Below, in pieces: positions 1 to 9,673 of a DNA stretch of 18,689 nt. The notes beneath the pieces are model-generated. The model did no database searches. It had not been told where the DNA came from and was given only the letters and a program-made list of their open reading frames with translations. Within the stretch, counting starts at the first letter, position 1. Every line of letters begins with the position of its first letter. This DNA comes from JALZAA01 sp035316025 (GTDB taxonomy: Bacteria > Actinomycetota > Acidimicrobiia > IMCC26256 > JACDBD01): NCBI GenBank assembly GCA_035316025.1, contig DATFXL010000115.1, positions 1 through 18,689 of the forward strand, written 5' to 3'. The translations under genes and the position numbers were made by a program.

Positions 1-613
1 CATGGCCTACCGCAACAAGACGCTCGGCAAGTTCCAGCTCGTCGGCATCCCGCCGGCGCCGCGGGGCGTGCCGCAGGTCGAGGTCACCTTCGACATCGAC
101 GCCAACGGGATCGTGAACGTGTCTGCGAAGGACCTTGCCACCGGCAAGGAGCAGCAGATGACGATCACGGGCGGCACCGCGCTGTCGAAGGACGACATCG
201 ACCAGATGGTCAAGGATGCCGAGGCACACGCCGAGGAGGACCGGAAGCGTCGCGAAGAGGCCGAGACTCGCAACAATGCCGACTCGCTCGTGTTCCAGAC
301 GGAGAAGCTGCTCAAGGAGCAGGCCGACAACGTCTCTGGCGACGAGCGCCAGAAGATCGAGGAGAAGCTGAAGGCGCTCAAGGACGCCCTGGCCGGCTCC
401 GACATCGAAGCGGTGAAGCGCGGTCACGAGGAGCTCTTGGCGGCAAGCCAGGAGTTCGCGCAGCGGCTGTACCAGCAGGCGGCTCAGAGCCAGCAGCCCG
501 GTGCAGCCGGTGACGCGGGCGGCGGCGCCGGGCCGACCGGATCGTCACAGCCGTCCGACGACGAGGTCGCCGACGCCGAGATCGTCGATGACGACGAGCA
601 GAAGGGCGCGTGA
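1..613 (+). CDS. dnaK: Molecular chaperone DnaK (Hsp70), C-terminal part only
   Basis: The gene enters from the left edge, so only about the last 203 residues are present; the ATP-binding domain is outside the window. The reading frame starts at base 2, and the Met there is internal, not a start. The first ~45 residues are the end of the substrate-binding beta domain (GIPPAPRGVPQVEVTFDID, then NGIVNVSAKD), nearly invariant in DnaK. The helical lid follows, then a low-complexity Gln/Gly/Ala linker and the acidic tail AEIVDDDE that binds co-chaperones. DnaK folds client proteins in the cytosol in ATP-driven cycles with DnaJ and GrpE. Its stop overlaps the grpE start (gTGA), so the two are probably coupled. 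Identity is certain; only the truncation limits the entry. Confidence 0.97.
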   Translation, partial: MAYRNKTLGKFQLVGIPPAPRGVPQVEVTFDIDANGIVNVSAKDLATGKEQQMTITGGTALSKDDIDQMVKDAEAHAEEDRKRREEAETRNNADSLVFQTEKLLKEQADNVSGDERQKIEEKLKALKDALAGSDIEAVKRGHEELLAASQEFAQRLYQQAAQSQQPGAAGDAGGGAGPTGSSQPSDDEVADAEIVDDDEQKGA

Positions 614-1149
614 CGGTGGCCGACGACAGGATGCCGCCGCGCGACGCCGACGAGGCCGCGGTTTCCGAAGAGGAGGCCGCGGCGTCGGAGGTCGAGGCCG
701 ACCTCGCGCGCTTGTCGCAGCTCGAGTCGGAGCGTGACGAGTACCTCGGCATGCTCCGGCGCGTGCAAGCCGATTTCGAGAACTACCGGAAGCGTGTGAT
801 CAAGGAGCAGACCGCGCTCGTCGACCGGGCCACGGAGGGATTGATCGAGCGGCTGCTCCCCGTCCTCGACTCCTTCGAGCTTGCCTTGAAGAACGCTGAC
901 ACGGCCGGCACCGACGCCGAGAACGTGCGCAAGGGCGTCGAGCTCGTCTACGCCGAGCTCCTCGGGGTCATCGAGAAGGCGGGCTTGTCGCGCATCGAGG
1001 CGGAGGGCAAGCCGTTCGACCCGAACGTCCACGAGGCGGTCATGCAGGAGGAGGGTGACGGCGAGCCCGTCGTGACCGATGTCCTCCGCACCGGCTACAC
1101 GCTGAAGGGCCGGGTGCTCCGTCCGGCGATGGTGAAGGTCACGAGGTAG
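610..1149 (+). CDS. grpE: GrpE, nucleotide exchange factor for DnaK
   Basis: The 179-residue protein has the usual GrpE plan: an acidic, disordered N-terminus (residues 1-30), a long helix/coiled coil (about 30-75, with VQADFENYRKR), and a C-terminal beta domain. The signature FDPNVHEAVMQEE is followed by VLRTGYTLKGRVLRPAMVKV. It dimerises and releases ADP from DnaK. I chose the GTG at 610 because AGAAGG lies four bases upstream and the codon overlaps the dnaK stop; the ATG at 631 would lose seven residues and has a poorer ribosome binding site. The gene sits between dnaK and dnaJ as in other actinomycetes and is presumably in the same HspR-controlled transcript. Confidence 0.95.
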   Translation: MTVADDRMPPRDADEAAVSEEEAAASEVEADLARLSQLESERDEYLGMLRRVQADFENYRKRVIKEQTALVDRATEGLIERLLPVLDSFELALKNADTAGTDAENVRKGVELVYAELLGVIEKAGLSRIEAEGKPFDPNVHEAVMQEEGDGEPVVTDVLRTGYTLKGRVLRPAMVKVTR

Positions 1150-1155
1150 CGCGCC

Positions 1156-2319
1156 ATGGCGCCGCAGCGTGAGTGGTTCGAAACCGATTACTACGACGTG
1201 CTCGGCGTTCCGCAGTCTGCGTCCGAGAAGGACATCACGCGCGCCTACCGCAAGCTGGCGAAGCAGCACCACCCGGATGCCAACCCCGGGAACAAGGAGG
1301 CGGAGGAGAAGTTCAAGTCCGTCTCCGCCGCCTACGACGTGCTCGGCGACGCCGACAAACGCAAGGAGTACGACGAGGTCCGCCAGATGGTGGCCTCGGG
1401 CGGGGGTCCGTTCGGTCCCGGCGGGTTCGGCGGTTCGGGTGGGTTCGGGCCCGGTGGGCCGGGCGGGTTCCAGACGTTCCAGTTCGACGAGGACAGCGGC
1501 CTCGGCGACCTGCTCGGCGGCTTGTTCGGCCGCGGCGGGCGGGGCCGCCGCCGTGGCGCGTCCCGCCAGGCTGGTCCGCAACGCGGCGCCGACCTCGAGA
1601 CCGAGCTCCACCTCGATTTCCTCGACGCCGTGCACGGTGTCACGACGAGTGTGAGCTTCACCGCCGACGCGGTGTGTTCGGTGTGCCACGGTTCGGGCGC
1701 CGAGCCCGGGACCACGCCCGATGTGTGTCCCCAGTGCGGCGGCAGTGGCGAGATCCTCGTCGACCAGGGCCCGTTCTCGTTCTCGCAGGTCTGCCCGCAG
1801 TGCGCGGGGCGCGGGACGATCATCAAGGATCCGTGCCACCAGTGTGGCGGCACCGGGGTGGAGCGGCGCCGGCGCGACGTGAAGGTACGGATCCCGGCCG
1901 GCGTCGACGACGGTCAGCGCATCCGGGTGGCGAACCGCGGCGGAGCGGGCGCGAACGGTGGGCCGCCGGGAGACCTGTTCGTCGTGGTGCACGTCGGGAA
2001 TCACCCGATCTTCGGGCGCAAGGGCAAGGACCTCACGGTTCGCGTCCCGATCACGTTCACCGAGGCCGCGTTGGGCACACAGGTGAAGGTGCCGACGCTC
2101 GACAAGCCGGTGACCGTGAAGGTGCCGGCCGGCACACAGAGCGGCAAGACCGTGAAGGTGCGCGGCCGTGGGATCGACACCGGCAAGGGAAGCGCCGGTG
2201 ATCTGCTGGTGACGTTCGACGTCGTCGTGCCGAAGAAGCTGGATGGGGCAGCCAAGAAGGCGATCGAAGACCTGGGAAGTGCGCTCACGGAGAACCCGCG
2301 TGAGCACCTGGGAGTGTGA
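1156..2319 (+). CDS. dnaJ: DnaJ, Hsp40 co-chaperone (DnaJ1 type)
   Basis: A full type I Hsp40 of 387 residues. The J domain covers about residues 10-74, with the HPD motif at 39-41 that triggers DnaK ATP hydrolysis. A Gly/Phe-rich stretch follows (about 80-125). Four CxxCxGxG-type repeats begin at Cys174, Cys191, Cys213 and Cys227 and bind two zinc ions. The C-terminal client-binding domains complete it. The start ATG is six bases after grpE, with GAGG nine bases upstream. Actinomycetes often carry two dnaJ genes; the copy in the dnaK operon is dnaJ1, which this one matches by position. The next gene, hspR, begins at or just after its stop. Confidence 0.96.
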   Translation: MAPQREWFETDYYDVLGVPQSASEKDITRAYRKLAKQHHPDANPGNKEAEEKFKSVSAAYDVLGDADKRKEYDEVRQMVASGGGPFGPGGFGGSGGFGPGGPGGFQTFQFDEDSGLGDLLGGLFGRGGRGRRRGASRQAGPQRGADLETELHLDFLDAVHGVTTSVSFTADAVCSVCHGSGAEPGTTPDVCPQCGGSGEILVDQGPFSFSQVCPQCAGRGTIIKDPCHQCGGTGVERRRRDVKVRIPAGVDDGQRIRVANRGGAGANGGPPGDLFVVVHVGNHPIFGRKGKDLTVRVPITFTEAALGTQVKVPTLDKPVTVKVPAGTQSGKTVKVRGRGIDTGKGSAGDLLVTFDVVVPKKLDGAAKKAIEDLGSALTENPREHLGV

Positions 2320-2324
2320 GAAGG

Positions 2325-2711
2325 ATGGATGACAACGAGCGAGCCCTGTACATCATCTCGGTCGCGGCCGAGCTGGCCGGCGTGCACCCACAGACGCTGC
2401 GGATCTACGAGCGCAAGGGCCTCATCGAGCCGCAGCGGACCGAGGGTCGCAGCCGGAGGTACTCCGACCGCGACATCGAGCTGCTGCAGCACATCCAGGA
2501 GCTCACCAACGAAGGTGTCGGTCTCGCCGGGGTGAAGCGCATCCTCGAGCTCGAGGCCGCGCTCGACGCGGCCGAGGACGAGGTCGAGCAGCTGCGGGCG
2601 CATCTGCGAGCGGCCCGCCGCGAGGTCGCGGAGACCGAGGAGAGGGTGCGCCGCAAGTACCGCCGGGACCTCGTGCCGGTGAGCAAGACCGTGGTTCGGG
2701 TGCGCAGATAG
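2325..2711 (+). CDS. hspR: HspR, MerR-family repressor of heat-shock genes
   Basis: A MerR-type winged helix-turn-helix fills residues 8-80 (YIISVAAELAGVHPQTLRIYE, shown here only as its key positions Ser12 to Glu29, then RSRRYSDRDIELL and GVGLAGVKRILELE). A coiled coil and a basic tail ending RRDLVPV follow, as in Streptomyces HspR. HspR represses the dnaK operon and clpB, with DnaK as co-repressor, by binding HAIR repeats. Its place after dnaJ is the classic operon order. Start choice: ATG 2325 has GGAG ten bases upstream; a GTG at 2316 overlapping the dnaJ stop (gTGA) would add three residues and is almost as likely. The protein is 128 residues by the first choice. Confidence 0.92.
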   Translation: MDDNERALYIISVAAELAGVHPQTLRIYERKGLIEPQRTEGRSRRYSDRDIELLQHIQELTNEGVGLAGVKRILELEAALDAAEDEVEQLRAHLRAARREVAETEERVRRKYRRDLVPVSKTVVRVRR

Positions 2712-2732
2712 GGAGCGACCCGGAGGAATAAA

Positions 2733-2753
2733 GTTGACAATGGTGTTGTCAAC
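2733..2753. promoter_or_regulatory. Variant HAIR operator (HspR site) upstream of clpB
   Basis: GTTGACA and TGTCAAC form a perfect inverted repeat with a 7-base spacer, 21 bases in all; the match extends to 8-base arms with a 5-base spacer. The HAIR consensus as I know it is CTTGAGT-N7-ACTCAAG, so geometry and the TTGA/TCAA cores agree while the outer and inner bases differ. The repeat sits 35 bases before the clpB start and just after hspR. A further half-site GTTGAC occurs at 2765-2770, about three helical turns from the first. Possible -10 boxes are TAAAGT at 2729-2734, or none obvious if TTGACA at 2734-2739 is the -35. Binding by HspR is inferred. Confidence 0.62.
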
Positions 2754-2787
2754 CTTGCCGGAACGTTGACCACACGGAGGTAGCCCC

Positions 2788-5364
<2,577 letters not shown>

Positions 5365-5428
5365 GCCGCGGGATCCCGCCCGGGGAAACGCGTTGTGGGC
5401 GGCCCGGAAACGGGGTAGGACGGACGCT

Positions 5429-5599
5429 ATGGAGCGCGACGAGGTTCCCGAGGCGGACGCGTACGAGCAGGATCTCGAGGCCTTCCCCGAGGACGACGAC
5501 GAGGAGATCGGCGCGGTCAGCGACGATCCCGAGGCGCCCGAGGCGGACGCCGTGGAGCAGGCCCAGCGGGTTCCGGCCGAGGACGAGGAGCGCGGCTAG
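5429..5599 (+). CDS. Small, highly acidic protein with a duplicated PEADAxEQ motif, function unknown
   Basis: I do not recognise a function. The frame encodes 56 residues, of which 24 are Asp or Glu and only three are basic (all Arg); there is no Cys, Trp, His or Lys and no signal or membrane segment. A ten-residue unit occurs twice, EVPEADAYEQ at 5-14 and EAPEADAVEQ at 35-44, thirty residues apart. The second copy is preceded by a partial repeat (PEAPEA). The protein is probably disordered. I chose ATG 5429 because it has AGGA seven bases upstream; the same box, TAGGAC, lies seven bases before the ATG and could alternatively be part of a promoter for a leaderless message. The frame stays open upstream into clpB, but that part reads as a shadow. 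I have the impression that PEADAxEQ-like motifs recur in small actinobacterial proteins; this is unchecked memory. Confidence 0.6.
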   Translation: MERDEVPEADAYEQDLEAFPEDDDEEIGAVSDDPEAPEADAVEQAQRVPAEDEERG

Positions 5600-5603
5600 A
5601 CAG

Positions 5604-5636
5604 GTCTCGCTTGTCGGACGGGGCAATCAGCGAGAC
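5604..5636. repeat. Inverted repeat after the small acidic gene
   Basis: GTCTCGCT at 5604-5611 and AGCGAGAC at 5629-5636 are perfect 8-base arms with a 17-base loop. It lies four bases after the stop of the small acidic gene. There is no run of T after it, so it is not a textbook intrinsic terminator; it could still be a weak terminator or an mRNA 3'-end stabiliser. The remainder of the gap up to purA (5637-5726) shows nothing else I can name. Confidence 0.35.
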
Positions 5637-5726
5637 AGAACGGTGGTTCCCGAAGCGGGTCTTCCCCATTTCATCCGCGACTACCTCGCCGCGCTCCGGT
5701 CGGGGGTCACATTCGGAGCGGCGTAG

Positions 5727-5744
5727 TACGATCTCGTCAACGTG
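5727..5744 (+). promoter_or_regulatory. Candidate -10 box for purA, with a possible short leader ORF
   Basis: TACGAT at 5727-5732 fits the actinobacterial TANNNT -10 pattern; no convincing -35 is visible at 16-18 bases. Transcription would begin near 5739, about 35 bases before purA. A GTG at 5742 would open a 15-codon frame (MIAVATVVRFRCPAR) that ends at 5789, inside purA in another frame. It may be chance. Confidence 0.3.
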
Positions 5745-5773
5745 ATCGCTGTTGCGACCGTTGTGAGGTTCCG

Positions 5774-7066
5774 GTGCCCGGCACGGTGATCGTCGGGACC
5801 CAGTGGGGCGACGAAGGCAAGGGCCGCTTCACCGACTACCTCGCCAAGGAGAGTGAGCTGGTCGTCCGCTATCAGGGCGGGCACAACGCCGGGCACACGA
5901 TCGTCGTGGACGGCGAGGTCTTCGCGCTCCAGCTCGTGCCGAGCGGCGTCCTGTACGACTACGTCACTCCTGTGATCGGCAACGGCGTCGTCGTCGATCC
6001 CGCCGTGCTCGTCGCCGAGCTCGACATGCTCGAACGCAAAGGCCTCGACACGCGGCGAGTACGCATCTCCGGGAACGCGCACTTGATCATGCCGTACCAC
6101 CAGGAGCTCGACCGTGTTACCGAGCGCTACCTGGGCAAGAACAAACTCGGAACGACCAAGCGCGGCATCGGTCCCGCGTACGCCGACAAGGCGCTGCGCG
6201 TGGGCCTGCGGGTCCAGGACCTTCTGGACGCCAAGATCTTCCGCGAGAAGCTCGAGCTCGTGCTGCGCGAGAAGAACGGCGTCCTCGCCAAGGTGTACAA
6301 CCGGCTGCCGCTGGCCGCCGGCGACATCTGCGACCGGTACCTGGGGCTGGTCCCGAGACTCGAGCCACTCATCGCCGACACCGTGCACCTCGTGCACGAC
6401 GCCCTGGACGCCGGTCAGCGCGTGCTCTTCGAGGGAGCGCAGGCAACGTACCTCGACCTCGACCACGGCACGTACCCGTTCGTCACCTCGAGCAATCCGG
6501 TGGCGGGGGGCGTGTGCACCGGCGCCGGCGTGGGCCCGCGCGCGATCGACCGCGTCGTCGGCGTCACGAAGGCGTACGTGACGCGCGTCGGAAGCGGCCC
6601 GTTCCCCACCGAGCTGTACGAAGGCGACGCGGACGGTGACCTGCTCGTCGATCGCGGCGGTGAATACGGCACCAACACCGGCCGGCGCCGCCGCCCCGGG
6701 TGGCTCGACGGGGTGATGCTCCGGCATGCCGTACGCCTCAACACGTGCACGGAGATCGCGATCACGAAGCTCGACGTGCTCTCGCCGCTGTCCGAGCTGA
6801 AGGTGTGTGTCGCGTACGAAGGTGAGGACGGCACCCGGTACGAGCACGTGCCCTACCACCAGTCCGTGCTGCACAAGGTCCGTCCCGTCTACGACACCGT
6901 GCCGGGCTGGGGCGTCGAGATCGACGGCGCGGCGCGCATCGAGGATCTACCCGGCGCGGCGCGTGACTACGTCCGGTTCGTCGAGGATCTGGCCGGCGTG
7001 CCGGTGAGCTTCGTCTCGGTCGGTCCCGGTCGCGAGCAGACCGTCGTGCTGCCGCGGGCCGCGTAG
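5774..7066 (+). CDS. purA: Adenylosuccinate synthetase
   Basis: PurA joins IMP and aspartate using GTP to give adenylosuccinate, the first committed step to AMP. At 430 residues it has normal length. The N-terminal GTP/IMP loop GTQWGDEGKG (8-17) holds the catalytic Asp13, and GGHNAGHT carries His41, the second catalytic residue. GTTKRGIGPAY follows near residue 130, VTSSNPVAGG near 237, and the Arg-rich IMP loop GTNTGRRRRPGWLD near 300. Start GTG 5774 has GAGG five bases upstream and gives an N-terminus matching the family. purD follows after seven bases, so this is probably the first gene of the purA-purQ transcript. The product of PurA is the substrate of PurB, encoded two genes on. Confidence 0.97.
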   Translation: MPGTVIVGTQWGDEGKGRFTDYLAKESELVVRYQGGHNAGHTIVVDGEVFALQLVPSGVLYDYVTPVIGNGVVVDPAVLVAELDMLERKGLDTRRVRISGNAHLIMPYHQELDRVTERYLGKNKLGTTKRGIGPAYADKALRVGLRVQDLLDAKIFREKLELVLREKNGVLAKVYNRLPLAAGDICDRYLGLVPRLEPLIADTVHLVHDALDAGQRVLFEGAQATYLDLDHGTYPFVTSSNPVAGGVCTGAGVGPRAIDRVVGVTKAYVTRVGSGPFPTELYEGDADGDLLVDRGGEYGTNTGRRRRPGWLDGVMLRHAVRLNTCTEIAITKLDVLSPLSELKVCVAYEGEDGTRYEHVPYHQSVLHKVRPVYDTVPGWGVEIDGAARIEDLPGAARDYVRFVEDLAGVPVSFVSVGPGREQTVVLPRAA

Positions 7067-7073
7067 CGCGGCG

Positions 7074-8375
7074 GTGCGCGCGCTCGTCCTCGGCAGCGAC
7101 GGGAGGGCGCACGCCCTCGCGTGGGCGCTCGACAACTCGGCGTCGGTCGACGAGGTCGTCGCCGGGCCGGGGAACCCCGGCATCGCTGCGATGGGGGAGC
7201 GGTGCGTGCCCGTCGACGCCAACGACCCCGCCGACGTGGTGCGACTCGCAGGCGAGGTCGAGCCCGACGTCGTCGTCGTCAGCGCCGAGGAGCCGCTCGT
7301 GCACGGCGTCGCTGACGCGCTGCGTAGCCATGGGACGCTCGTGTTCGGTCCCGGCGCCGACGGTGCCCGACTCGAGGGCTCGAAGGCGTGGATGAAGGCG
7401 GTGCTTGCCGAAGCCGGAGTGCCGACGGCACGCCACGCCGCGTTCACCGCCGATCAGGAGGCCGACGCGCTGGCGTTTCTCGAACGACTGCCCGGCTTCT
7501 ACGTGGTGAAGACCGACGGCCTCGCCGCCGGCAAGGGCGTGATCGTCACCGAGTCGATCGACGGGGCGCGGGACGCCGTGCGCGCGTACCTCTCGGGTCA
7601 GGCGTTCGGCGAGGCCGGGCGCACGTGCGTGATCGAAGAGGGTCTCACCGGCCCGGAGCTCTCGTTGCTCGTGGTGTGCAACGGGACCACCGAGGGGCGG
7701 CCGCTGGCGCCGGCTCAGGACTTCAAGCGCATCGGCGACGGCGACCGCGGCCCCAACACCGGGGGGATGGGCGCCTACTCGCCCGTGCCGGTCGCCGGCG
7801 GCGACGTGGTGACCGAGGTCATGGAGCACGCGGTGACGCCGACCCTGCGCGCGCTCGCGGCCCGCGACATCACGTACCGCGGCGTGCTGTACGCCGGCCT
7901 GATGCTCACGCCCGACGGGGTCAGGGTGCTGGAGTACAACGTGCGCTTCGGTGATCCCGAGGCCCAGGCCGTGCTCCCTCGTCTGGCGAGCGACTTCGGG
8001 CAGCTTTGCCTCGACGCCGCCGCCGGCCGCGCCGACCTCGACACGAAGTTCCGGGACGACGCGTGCGTGACGGTCGTGCTCGCGACCGAGGGCTACCCGG
8101 CGTCGCCGCGCAAGGGTGACGTCATCGAGGGCATCGACGACGCCGAGCAGCTGCCGGGCGTGACCGTATTCCACGCCGGAACCACGCAGGCCGACGGCGG
8201 AAGGCTGATGACCGGCGGCGGCCGCGTGCTCGACGTGACGGCAGTCGCGCCGACCCTCGGCGCCGCGCGCGAGCGCGCCTACCAGGCCGCCGCCCGCATC
8301 TCGTGGCCCGGTGTGCAGTACCGCCGGGACATCGCGGCCGCAGCCGTAGAATCGTCCGGGAAGGAGCCCGTTTGA
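7074..8375 (+). CDS. purD: Phosphoribosylamine-glycine ligase (GAR synthetase)
   Basis: PurD is an ATP-grasp enzyme making GAR from phosphoribosylamine, glycine and ATP, the second step of purine synthesis. The 433 residues include LEGSKAWMK, VVKTDGLAAGKGV (ATP-grasp), RGPNTGGMGAYSP and EYNVRFGDPEAQ (metal/ATP site, Glu287-Gln297), all typical. The N-terminal loop is unusual: most PurD proteins read GxGGREHA, here it is GSDGRAHA, with Ala12 in place of Glu. The later GPEAPLV motif is also altered to SAEEPLV. Both belong to the N-domain and neither lies in the ATP-grasp core, so I expect an active enzyme. The GTG start has no clear ribosome binding site and lies seven bases after purA, which suggests translational coupling. 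Confidence 0.95.
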   Translation: MRALVLGSDGRAHALAWALDNSASVDEVVAGPGNPGIAAMGERCVPVDANDPADVVRLAGEVEPDVVVVSAEEPLVHGVADALRSHGTLVFGPGADGARLEGSKAWMKAVLAEAGVPTARHAAFTADQEADALAFLERLPGFYVVKTDGLAAGKGVIVTESIDGARDAVRAYLSGQAFGEAGRTCVIEEGLTGPELSLLVVCNGTTEGRPLAPAQDFKRIGDGDRGPNTGGMGAYSPVPVAGGDVVTEVMEHAVTPTLRALAARDITYRGVLYAGLMLTPDGVRVLEYNVRFGDPEAQAVLPRLASDFGQLCLDAAAGRADLDTKFRDDACVTVVLATEGYPASPRKGDVIEGIDDAEQLPGVTVFHAGTTQADGGRLMTGGGRVLDVTAVAPTLGAARERAYQAAARISWPGVQYRRDIAAAAVESSGKEPV

Positions 8376-9673
8376 TCCCCCGGTACGCCCTGCCCGAGAT
8401 GGCCGAGCTGTTCACGGACGAGGCGCGGCTCGCCACATGGCTCGAGGTCGAGCTCCTCGCCGTGGAGGCGTGGGCCAAACTCGGCGTGATCCCGTCTGCC
8501 GACGCCGAGGCCATCCGCCGCCGGGCCTCGGTCACTCCCGCCGCCGTCGAGGAGCGTGAGCGCGTCACCGACCACGACGTGGCCGCCTTCGTCGACGTTG
8601 TCCAGGAGTCCGTCGGCTTCCCAGCGGGGGCATGGGTGCACCACGGCCTCACTTCGAGCGACGTCGTCGACACGGCATTGTCGGTCACGCTCGTGCGGGC
8701 GTGCGACCTGCTGCTCGAAGCGGTCGAGGCGCTCGAGGGCGTGGTCGCCGACCGGGCGCGCGAGTTCCGCGACACGCCGATGGTGGGACGCACGCACGGC
8801 GTCCATGCCGAGCCGACGACGTTCGGGGCGAAGCTCGCGTTGTGGGCGCTGCAGCTGCGGCGCGACCGCGACCGGCTGCGTCACGCCCGCGACAACGTGG
8901 CGGTCGGCAAGCTCTCAGGCGTCGTTGGGACGTACTCGAACGTCGATCCTGAGGTCGAGGCGTTCGTCTGCGAACGGTTGGGGCTGGCGCCGGCCCCGGC
9001 GACGCAGGTCCTCGCCCGCGACCGCCACGCAGAGTTCCTGTACGCGTGCGCGACCGTCGGCGCGTCCGTGGAGAGCTTCGCCCTCGAGATCCGCCATCTC
9101 CAGCGCACCGAGGTTCGCGAGGTCGAGGAGCCCTTCCGTGCCGGCACCCAGAAGGGCTCGAGCGCGATGCCGCACAAGCGCAATCCCTGGCGGTCCGAGC
9201 AGCTGTGCGGACTGGCGCGGGTGCTCCGCTCCAACCTCCAAGCCGGGCTCGAGGACATCGCCCTGTGGCACGAGCGGGACATCTCGCACTCCTCGGTGGA
9301 GCGGATCGTCCTCGCCGACTCGGCCCAGCTCGCGTACTACGTGCTCGTGCAGTTCCGGAAGATCACCGCCGGCATGCGGGTCCACCCCGATCGGATGCTC
9401 GAGAACATCGACTCGTCATACGGCCTCGTCTTCAGCCAGCCGGTGCTGCTCGCGCTCGTCGACGCCGGGCGCTCACGCGACGACGCGTACCGCGCCGTGC
9501 AGCGGGCCGCGACGCGCACCTGGGAGGAGAAGGTGCCGTTCCGGTCGGTGCTGACCGAAGATCCCGACGTGCGCGCGCTGCTTTCGTCCGAGCGGCTCGA
9601 CGAGTGCTTCGACCTCGGCCGTGCCCTCGCCCACGCCGGGCGCGCCGTGGACGCCCTGGACTCGCGTCCGTGA
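8372..9673 (+). CDS. purB: Adenylosuccinate lyase
   Basis: PurB splits fumarate from SAICAR and from adenylosuccinate, so it acts in both IMP and AMP synthesis. It belongs to the fumarase/aspartase superfamily. Visible landmarks are His68 (TDHDV), HHGLTSSD at 90-97, the catalytic GRTHG with His142, and the flexible signature loop SSAMPHKRNP starting at Ser263. The length of 433 residues matches the Bacillus-type enzyme. The start is TTG at 8372: it gives the canonical N-terminus IPRYALPEM, has GGGAAGGAG five bases upstream, and overlaps the purD stop (tTGA). An ATG at 8303 would add 23 residues with no family match and lies within purD. Confidence 0.96.
   Translation: MIPRYALPEMAELFTDEARLATWLEVELLAVEAWAKLGVIPSADAEAIRRRASVTPAAVEERERVTDHDVAAFVDVVQESVGFPAGAWVHHGLTSSDVVDTALSVTLVRACDLLLEAVEALEGVVADRAREFRDTPMVGRTHGVHAEPTTFGAKLALWALQLRRDRDRLRHARDNVAVGKLSGVVGTYSNVDPEVEAFVCERLGLAPAPATQVLARDRHAEFLYACATVGASVESFALEIRHLQRTEVREVEEPFRAGTQKGSSAMPHKRNPWRSEQLCGLARVLRSNLQAGLEDIALWHERDISHSSVERIVLADSAQLAYYVLVQFRKITAGMRVHPDRMLENIDSSYGLVFSQPVLLALVDAGRSRDDAYRAVQRAATRTWEEKVPFRSVLTEDPDVRALLSSERLDECFDLGRALAHAGRAVDALDSRP

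Noticed and set aside
484..2307. A 607-codon open frame on the minus strand across dnaK-grpE-dnaJ
   Set aside because: It is antisense to three certain genes, is rich in Arg, Leu, His and Asp as expected of shadow frames in GC-rich DNA, and matches no family I know.
5368..5379. GCGGGATCCCGC palindrome after clpB as a terminator
   Set aside because: The palindrome leaves only a four-pair stem once a loop is allowed and has no T run; it may be chance in GC-rich DNA.
8303..8371. Upstream ATG for purB
   Set aside because: It lies inside purD and adds 23 Arg-rich residues; TTG 8372 has a strong ribosome binding site and the family N-terminus.
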